Position numbers and translations under genes: made by a program
In this document: positions 1-9,000 of the stretch, in pieces
How the letters are laid out: the number at the start of each line of letters is the position of its first letter
Numbering within the stretch: position 1 is the first letter of the stretch
Source of the DNA: G020354945 sp964570585
GTDB taxonomy: Bacteria; Omnitrophota; Gorgyraeia; JABMRG01; JAFGKX01
DNA: 13,245 nt
Assembly: GCA_964570585.1 (NCBI GenBank)
Contig: CAZMYR010000045.1
Coordinates: 1-13,245, forward strand
Direction of reading: 5' to 3'
Notes under the pieces: model-generated
Databases searched by the model: none
Told to the model about the DNA's origin: nothing
The model's input: only the letters and a program-made list of their open reading frames with translations

Positions 1-55
1 TCGTCAGTATATCCTATTACCTGGCCAAGGGAGTTATAGGTTATGTTGGTTCTGT
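1..55 (-). repeat. Exact 55-nt repeat, copy 1 (copy 2 at 610-664)
   Basis: Positions 1-55 equal 610-664, an offset of 609 nt (203 codons), which is three repeat units (219+195+195). The identity probably continues past the left edge. It encodes RTNITYNSLGQVIGYTD. It shows recent duplication of a three-unit block or gene conversion within the 195-nt array. Confidence 0.9.
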
Positions 56-3000
56 TGGTGTAGGTGAACTTATAAAAGCCTGCGCCTGGTTCATAATAAA
101 ATCCTGGGCCTGTTTCGTACCTGGTTTGTTTATATCCTATTATCCTGCCTTTGATATCATAGGTCATATTGTCCATTAAGATAATAGTGGTAAGGTCTGG
201 TGCATCATCTGAAACTATGATCTCCCTATATTCTATTATCTGGCCTAAGGTGTTATAAACAATAAAATCTCTGGTAGTGGTAGTGGTCTTATCAAGGCCT
301 GGACCTGTCTCATGCTTGGTCTGGTCATATGTATTTACTCTGCCTTTTAGGTCATAGAATAGGTCTGACATAGTAATAGAGGTAATAAGCCCTGGTGCAT
401 CATCTGAGGATATCTTATCCTGGTAAGAGATTACCCGGCCAAGGGAGATATAGGTAATGCTGGTTCTTTCTATATTAGTGGTCTTATCAAGGCCTGGCCC
501 TGTTTCATGCCTGGTCTGGTTATATGCTATTACCCTGCCTTTGGAATCATAGGCCATATTTGACAGAGCAAGGGTGGTTAAAAGGACAGGTGTATCATCT
601 GAGGTTATATCGTCAGTATATCCTATTACCTGGCCAAGGGAGTTATAGGTTATGTTGGTTCTGTCTGTAGTAGTAGTCTTATCAAGGCTGGGCGCAACTT
701 CATATTTTTGCTGCTTATATGATACTATTCTACCTTTAGCATCATAGCCTATATCAGACATGGTAATAGCAGTGGTAATATCCGGGGTATAGCTTGAAGA
801 TATTACCTCCGTATAAGAGACTATCTGAGCCAATCTATTGTAGGCAATATTGCTTCTTTCTGTAGTAGTGATATTATCAGCAAGGCCGTGGGTATATTCT
901 TCTTTTCTTATCTGTGAATAATTGCTCAATCTACCCCTTAGGTCATAGGTCACGTCTAACATAGTAATGGTGGTGGTAAGGACAGGGAGGTCATCTGATA
1001 CTATGATATCGTTATATCCTGTAATCTGGCCTAAGGAGGGGTTGTAGGTAATATTGGTTCTGGTTATGGTAGTGGTCTTATCAAGGTTGGGTCCTGTTTC
1101 ATGCCTGGTCTGGTTGTAGGATATTACCCTGCCTTTAATATCGTATTTAATATCGGACATGGTAAGGGTTGTATCTAACTCCGGCGCATCATCTGAGACT
1201 ATCGTATCAACATAACCTGTAATCTGGTTGTATTCATTGTAAATGATCTGGTTTCTATTTGTAGTAGTAGTCTTGTTTAGGCCTGTTCCGACTTCCTCTT
1301 TTACCTGGTCATACGCTTTTAATCTGCCTATCACATCATATTCCATATTGGACATTGTGATAGTCGTTGTAAGAGCAGGTGCATCGGTTGAGTTTACAAT
1401 CTCTATATATCCTTTTATCTGCCCCAGGTCATTGTATTCCACAATGGTCCTGTGCGTGGTTGTGGTCTTATCGAGTATAGCCCAACGCCTTCCATCCCAA
1501 AGCGCACCCTTCTCATTCCTATCCTGGTCATATTCCCTCATCCTGCCCAACTCATCATACATTATATTGGCCATGGTGATTGTAATCGTGAGCGCAGATG
1601 CATCGTTTGAATTTATCCTATCTTCGTACTCTCTTACCTGGCCTGTCACGCCATCATAGACCGTATATGTCCGTTGAGTGGTTGTGGTCTTCTCCAGACT
1701 CAGGTCATCGCTGTATTCCCTCTTCTGTTCTATATAGCCTATCTTCCTGTCGAAATCGTCATATGATATACCGCTCAATGTATATGTATAATTGATAAAT
1801 GGGGTGGATGGGCCTGCATATGGCTCTGTATATTCCTTGACATTCTCAATATAGCCTATAAGTCTGCCGTCATCGCTGTAGGTGGTAGCTGTCCTGATGG
1901 TCTCAGCAGTTACATCATAAGCATCATATCCGGGGAGATTATACTTGTGCAGTCTGCTTTCAAGCCTGAGCATTCTCTTCTTTTCATCAAACTCTATAGC
2001 TTGAACTGTCTTTACAGATTCTATACCCGGAGTAGATGAACTCCAGGCAGTCTCGCGATAAGAAAGTAAGGTTCCTATATTCGAATCATAGAGCATGTCC
2101 TCCTTAGTTGTCTTGGTGGTGATATTAAAGCGCCCTTCGCAGGCCTGATTGAGCTGTTCATAGTAAGAAACCATCTGATTATTGGGGTTGTACTTAATAT
2201 TGCTAACTTCGGTATGGGTAACAACACCTTGCTGGGCATTATCGGAAAGGGTATCGAGTTTATAGCTTAATAGCTGGCCGAAATTATTATAGGCCATATC
2301 ATATTTTCTACTTACTAATGTCCTGGATGTGCCGTCTATAACCTGCTGCTGGCTATGGTCATAACTAATTATATTGTCTGTTCCCCATTCATAGCGGAGG
2401 CTTAAGCTTGCAATTATAGTCTTGTAATCGTGGGCATCTGAATTCAAGACCTCAGAATAGCCTGTTGTCCTTCTCTTGTAATCATAGCTAATATCCGATT
2501 TATAGACCTCCTCAGTCAGATCAATGCCTCCACCAAAATAGTGATTGGTATCTACAAAGCTGGTTATTAGGCCATCCGAATAGGTAACAGATTCTCTAAT
2601 TGTGGTTAAAGTAACGGCCGGGGAGCTTGAATCAACTACTGTCTCCTGATATGAGATTTGCTGGTTTAATTCGTTGTAATCGGTATATACCCGCTCTATC
2701 TCTATAGTATTGTTAATTACGCCTTCGCGGATTCTTTCTTCACAATAGGCATCAACCAGCATACGGTCATTTACTGATTTATAGGTTGCATCCCTGCGAA
2801 TATTTGTATCGGTCTGCTTTAGGATACCGGATTTATAAATCTGCTTTACAATATTAAACTCTGATACCTGCTTGATGGCATCGTATCTTAAATCTTGAGC
2901 AGTCTCTACTGTCCTTACATCCGGCCTTATTGAGTCGGTTCTTTCTTTATAATACCCTGTCTGCATACCGAGACTATTATAGGAAATACTATTTATTAAT

Positions 3001-6000
3001 ATATCTATAGTATTGCGGATTATCCTATCCTGATCTTCTACCACGATGTGGTCATTGTAAGCTGTTATCCTTCCTGCTGAATCATACTCCATATCAGACC
3101 TGCTTAATTGCTCTGCCTCAAACAAACCTCCAGAATTATCTAAGTAATCGGTCGTTTCTTGATATGAAATGAGCTGATGCAGCTGGTTATATTCCATATT
3201 GTGTCTTTGGGTTTCTAATATATAGGCAGTGGGAGCATCTTCTCGGACTACCCTTCCGGCAGAGTCGTATTCTTTGCGTAAATCATACGAAGCCATCAGG
3301 CCTTTTCCGTTATAGATAATATTGGATAATGAAGACTCCTCTCTTCTGTCCTGACTATCGATAGTTGTTTCATCATAAGATGTCATAAGTCCTAAATCGG
3401 AATAGGCTATATTATATCTGCTAAGGCTTGAGAAATCGTTTAAGGGCACCTGAGGATTATCCGGGTCAACTCCGGCCTCGGTAATCTGCTCGTCATAAGA
3501 GGATATTCTTCCGTTATCATAGCTGTTAATAATGGCATGAACATTTGTGGTCTTATTGATAGCGGCGGTGTCGTCTGTTATAATAATTTCCCGCTCAGCC
3601 ACTTGATGGAGACTATCATAGCCAAGGATTTCAGTCTCCTGAGTATGTCTGCGGTCTAATGCACCGCTAAATTGTCTATCATGCTCGTGTGCAAATACCT
3701 TTGAATAGACAAGGCGGCCTGATTTATCATATTGTATGTTAATATTATCTCCAGTATCCGTGTCGATGGTGGACTCTTCTGTAACCTTGTCTCCGTCTAT
3801 GGTCTTCCTCTGCTGGCTTATTATCAGTTCCAATTCAGAATAACCAAGATTTACAATAAGGTCATATTCATGGTTTAAGGTTGTTTCGAAAGAAGTTCCT
3901 GTCTCGACTATGTGGTTTGCTATGTAGCAGACTCTTCCTTCGGTATCATACCTCATTGGTTCTATGGTAGCCTCAGTGGTAGTCTTTGCCCTATCCGTAA
4001 TCATACGTCTCTGCTGTATTGCCTGATGAAGGGAGTTGTATGCGGTTATATCTGTGGTAACCTGATAGTTATGGTCTAAGCCAGGACCAGACTCATGGAT
4101 ATCCAGGGCTGAATGGATTAGTCTTGCCTTTTCATCATATCTCATCGCATCCTGGGTCTGCTCAGTTATAGTCTTATCTAAGTCCTGGGTAATCCTGGTC
4201 TGTAATATTACCAGGCCTAAGTCTGAATAGCCAAGAGAGGTGGCAACAGTAAAGGCATGGTCTAAGGTGGTTCCTGCGTCCTGGCCAGACTCATGGATTT
4301 GGTTTTTGATANNNNNNNNNNNNNNNNNNNNNNNNNNNNNNNNNNNNNNNNNNNNNNNNNNNNNNNNNNNNNNNNNNNNNNNNNNNNNNNNNNNNNNNNN
4401 NNNNNNNNNNNTGGTCTTGTCCTCGTCAACGGTGGTTCTTATCTGGGAGATTACCAGGTCTAAGTCTGAATAGCCAAGAGAGGTGGCAACATCAAAGTTA
4501 TGGTCTAAGGTGGTTCCTGCGTCCTGGCCAGACTCATGGATTTGGTTTTTGATATATATTATTCTGTTCTGGTCATCATACTCAATCTTTATGGTCTCTT
4601 CAGCTGTGGTCTTTGCACCATCAACTATTACTCTTCTTTGCTGTGCGGCCTGATGGATTGGGTTGTAGGCTCTTATATCTGTTGTAACTGTATAGCTATG
4701 GTCTAGGTTAAGGCCAGACTCATGGATATGGATTACAGAGCGGACCAGCCTGCCCTTTAAATCATAAAGGATATTATTAACGGTGCTTTCTATGGTGGTC
4801 TTGTTCTCATCTACGGTGGTCCTTCTCTGGCCTATTACCAGATGCAGGTCTGAATACTCAAGCTCGGCCTTGGCTGTATAGGTATGGTCTAAGGAGCTTC
4901 CGGCTGCGCTGCCTACTTCATGAATCCGGTTATGGATTAAGCAGACTCTTCCTTTATCATCATACTGAATAGGCTCTAGGGTGACTTCTTGGGTGGTCTT
5001 TTCCTTGTCAATGATGATTCTTTCCTGCTGTATTGTTTGATGGAGTGAGTTATACTCTGAGATATCGGTTATGGTGGTATAGCTGTGGTCTAAACCTGGA
5101 CCGAGCTCCTGGATTCTGATGTTTGAATGTATCAGTCGGCCTTTTTCATCATATAAGAGGTTATCTAAGGTGGCCTCGGTGGTGGTCTTGTCCTCGTCAA
5201 CGGTGGTTCTTATCTGGGAGATTACCAGGTCTAAGTCTGAATAGCCAAGAGAGGTGGCAACATCAAAGTTATGGTCTAAGGTGGTTCCTGCGTCCTGGCC
5301 AGACTCATGGATTTGGTTTTTGATATATATTATTCTGTTCTGGTCATCATACTCAATAGGTTCTATGGTGTTCTCAACGCTGACCTTGGCTCCATCAATG
5401 ATGGCTCTTCTCTGGCTGATGGCCTGATGGAGTGGGTTGTACTGAGCTATATCGGTAATAACCCGATACTGATGGTCTAAGCCTGGGCCAGACTCATGGA
5501 TATTCAGGTTGGAATAGATTAGGCGGCCTGAAGTATCATATCTCAATAACTCCTGAGTCTGCTCTTTAGTGGTCTTATCTTCATCCTGGGTGGTTCTTAT
5601 CTGGGAGGTAACCAGATGCAGGTCTGAATAGTCAAGTTCGGTCTTAACTGTATAGAGATGGTCTAGGGTTGTGCCTCTATCTTGGCCGGTCTCATGAATC
5701 CGGTTATGGATTAAGCAGATTCTTCCTTTATCATCATACTCAATAGGTTCTATGCTGACTTCACGGGTGGTCTTTTCCTTGTCGATGATGGTCCGTTGCT
5801 GCCGGATGGCCTGATGGATAGGGTTGTAGTCTCTAAGATGGGTTATTACTGTATAGATACGGTTTAGGTTCAGGCCGAACTCATGGATATTTATATTGGA
5901 ATAGATAAGCCTTTCTTTATTATCATATTTCATCGGTTCCTGGGTTGTCTCTATGGTAGTCTTATCCTCATCTACGGTCGTTCTGGTCTGGTTCACTACC

Positions 6001-9000
6001 AGGTCTAATCCTGAATAAGCAAGGTCGGTAAAGGTGTAGAAGGTGTGATTAAGAGAAGTTCCGTCTGCTGTGCCTGTTTCAGTAATCCGGTTGGCTATAT
6101 GTTTGACTCTTCCCTTTATATCATACTCTATATCCTCTGTCGTAGTCTCTACTGTAGTCTTTGCTTCATCCTGGATAGTGCGGATTTGACGGATGGCCTG
6201 GCTGAGGTTATTATAGGCGGTTATATTTGTGGCCACGGTGTAGGTATGGTTTAAACTTTCGCCAGCATCAGAGATGCTACTCTCATTTATTGTATCATTG
6301 GTATAAATAACCCTCTCATAATTATCATATATAATATCTTCTATGGACTCTTTGACGGTCTTTTTATCTTCATCAATAACGGTCTCCCGCACCCTAATGG
6401 TTTGGCCAAGCTCATTCCATGCTAAGTGTTCTGACTTTATATAATATGAGTGTTTCAGCTCATTGCCGTATTTGTCACTACCTGTTTTAGTAATATGGTT
6501 TTCAATCTCAACAATATACCCGGCCTTTCTGTCATAGGTTATGCTTACCGACTCTTCTTTGGTGTTCTCATAATCCAAAGACTCTGTTATATCATAATAA
6601 GATGAAAGCTGGCCATAAAGGTTATACCTGATATCTTGCCTGCTAATCTTCTTTAATATATCAAGCTCAAGGTCGCTACCTTCGGTGTTATATTCCCTTA
6701 CCAGCTCTACTGAGTTCTTTATCCTTCCCAACGTATCATATTCTAAAGAAATCATAGACCTGTCAGTGATAAGCAGGGTGCTGTCCGAAGATGTGGTCGT
6801 TTCGTCAAATGAGACTATACGGTTTTTACTATCATATGTAATATTGGCTCTGTCTACAGATAGCTCCCTGTCTACAAACTCACCGCTACTTCCTGTACCG
6901 CTCTTATGGATGGTCTGCTGATAAGAGTTGACCCGGCCAAATGAGTCAAGTTCCATCTCCATAACAATTTCGATATCGAGCGCCGGTGAAATACTGGAGT
7001 TTCTTACCTCGCGATAGGAACTCACAAACCCATCGCTATTATATTCTGTATTCAGCCTATGTAGTGTAATTACCTCATCTGAGGCTACATTTGAGGTTAT
7101 GGTTTCGCGATAGGAATCGACTAAATTGCCATATATGCCGTCTTTATACTGGATATCCTCTCTTACTATGACAGTTAATCTGTCCAGCCCCTCTGGAGAA
7201 TCACAGGTCTCAGGGTCGTATCCTGTCTCATGAACTGTCATCGTATAAGATTCTTCTCTATTAAATTCATCATAACTAATACCCTCAATTTTTGTGTAGG
7301 TGGTCAGATTCTCCGAGGCATTGGAGCGAACTCTTCTTTCCAGGCCGCTTACCATGGCCATAAGGTTATAGCGCATATTCCAAACCTTAGTTTTTACCTC
7401 CTCATCAAGCCCATCTGTTCTGGTGGTTTGCTCATAAGAGCTTAACAGACCTAAGCTGTTATAGGTCATATTTTCTCTTTTGGAATCACTATATATAACA
7501 ACTATGTCTCCCTGGATGTGGCTGGCCCGGTGTATAGCCTTTAGCTGTCCATCGATATCATAGGTAAGGCCATCGGCATCTACCTCTTCCTTCAGCTGGG
7601 TGGCGTTGTTATAGGTAAGCTCATGGTATGAGTCCATCTGGTCAAAGCCGTTGTATTGCATATTATTTCTTAAGAAGGTGGCGGTATAATCCTCAGGCCC
7701 TTCCCCTATTCTTCTACGGGATATCTGTTTATATACTACAAGCTGGTTCATTGCATTGTATGCCATCTGGCTCATATTCACTATTTCGGTTAATTCCGGT
7801 TTATCCTCCAAGTTAATTTCATCAATATAACCTCTTATTCTGCCTGATAAATCATATCTTATCTGTGCCCGGGTTGTATATACAGTATAATCCAGCACTG
7901 TGCCATCATCGGGCGCTGTGCCATAGATGCGAGCACTTTCATTATAACCCGTGATTTTCCTGAAGGCATTGTAGGCAATATCGGTTACAGTAACGTCTCT
8001 TTCCGGCGAGATGCGTTCGCCTGTTCCAGCGGTTTCATACCTGAGCTCCTGGTAGGATTTCTCAAGATGGCCTTCATATTCTGTGCTAATTCTTGTTGTT
8101 ATTATCTGCTTATCTAAGACTAACTCATCGGTTTTATTATCATAACCTTCTAAGAATGTTGTATCGGTATAGGAGTAAAGGCCGCGATTACTATCTGATG
8201 TTGCGCCAGACCTTATAATTGTTTTTGTAAAAGTGCTTACAGGCTCACCAATAAAATAAGCCGGATATTCACCCGGTGTATGCGCGGGCTTTTCAAAGGC
8301 ATAGGTTATGGCTGTATCATTGAAGCTCATCATTTGCCCGTAGGGAGTATAGACTATATCCTTTACTTCATGCTCGCGAGTCATATATTCCTGCGGATAC
8401 CTGGACGTTTCTGTATAATGTTTTACTCTTCCTGCATAGTCGAATTTAAGCACATCCCATATAACTGTTGTTAAATTACCCCATTCATCTACTATTAAAT
8501 CACGATAATGATTCATTCTGCCGGCTTTATCATATCTTATGGTTCCGCGTTCATCTTCCTCTTCCTCAAGAGGTTCTCCGGAACGATATCTTAGGAGTAT
8601 AGCGCCGGTATCATCAATTAACTTTTCAGTAAAGGAGGCCCGTTTTCCTAAGATGTTGTATCTTATGTTGTATAGATATCTACTCTGGGTTTTGCCTGTT
8701 TCAGCATCTGTTTCTATGTAGGTTTCACTCTTTAATTGACCGAGGTTATTATAGGAACCGTACCAGTCAACTTCTATGGTAGTTCCTATGGCTGTATCTA
8801 ATACTGTTTTATGATATTCTATGAGGCGGTCTTTACCATCATAGGTGCCTTCCCAATCAGTTATGGTTTGATTTCCCATTGGGTCTGTTACGACCTCATG
8901 ATAGGATATCATTTGACCTTCATCGGATGGATAGGTTATCCAGCGTTCTGTTGTTATTTTTACTTTATTTGCATCGGTGAATTCTTCTTTATAATATGTT

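Larger units (their letters stand above)
1..1830 (-). repeat. Regular 195-nt (65-residue) two-motif YD repeat array
   Basis: The unit is ITYNSLGQVIGYTD-DITSDD, then a TT-rich strand, MAYDSKGRVIAYNQTRHETG, and GPGLDKTT with a run of Thr. Each unit thus has two YD-like motifs. The Gly codon of the LGQ motif (Ala in one copy) falls at 24, 243, 438, 633, 828 and 1029, steps of 219, 195, 195, 195 and 201. The array continues off the left edge in the C-terminal direction. Units beyond about 1,200 become more diverged, with one carrying an ALWDGRRWAILDKT insertion near 1,475-1,510. The second motif keeps the canonical YDxxGR more often than the 387-nt array does. Confidence 0.85.
3600..6330 (-). repeat. 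Higher-order repeat array, 387-nt doublet and 771-nt quadruplet
   Basis: A 129-residue unit recurs, with four YD-like motifs in order: YDxxGRLIYSxxxIHESGPGLDH, YNPLHQAIxQRR, YDDQNRIIYIxNQIHESG, and YSDLDLVISQIRTTVDEDKTT. In plus-strand coordinates the anchor for YSDL recurs at 6009, 5622, 5235, 4848 and 4464 (steps of 387, 387, 387 and 384). Between about 5,700 and 4,460 two versions alternate, one with CLIHNRIHE and one with YIKNQIHES, giving a 771-nt period with long exact DNA identity. Many motifs have lost the Gly of YDxxGR. The array was evidently built by recent tandem duplication and contains the assembly gap. Confidence 0.85.

Noticed and set aside
424..435. Not used as coordinates: residue-level idea that the dockerin-like loop marks a cellulosome component.
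   Set aside because: Only one loop is present, with no second loop, no cohesin and no glycoside hydrolase seen in the window.
1..1200. Regularly spaced direct repeats that could suggest a CRISPR array.
   Set aside because: The period is 195 nt, the copies are imperfect, the whole stretch is one open frame and the intervening sequence is homologous between units. These are protein repeats.
1243..1659. Plus-strand open frame of 138 codons with a hydrophobic translation, and other plus-strand frames of 60-100 codons.
   Set aside because: They lie opposite the continuous minus-strand gene. Their low-complexity Val/Ser/Tyr/Leu content is the complement of the YD repeat codons, and no ribosome binding site or known domain is seen.
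1..1830. Polymorphic toxin C-terminus of RHS type at the left side.
   Set aside because: The left edge is still inside regular repeats. No DPxGL-like border motif or non-repeat toxin tip is visible, and the C-terminus lies outside the window.
4412..5357. Long exact repeats as ends of an insertion element.
   Set aside because: They are direct, in frame, spaced at two repeat units, and encode the same YD unit. No transposase, inverted ends or target-site duplication is present.
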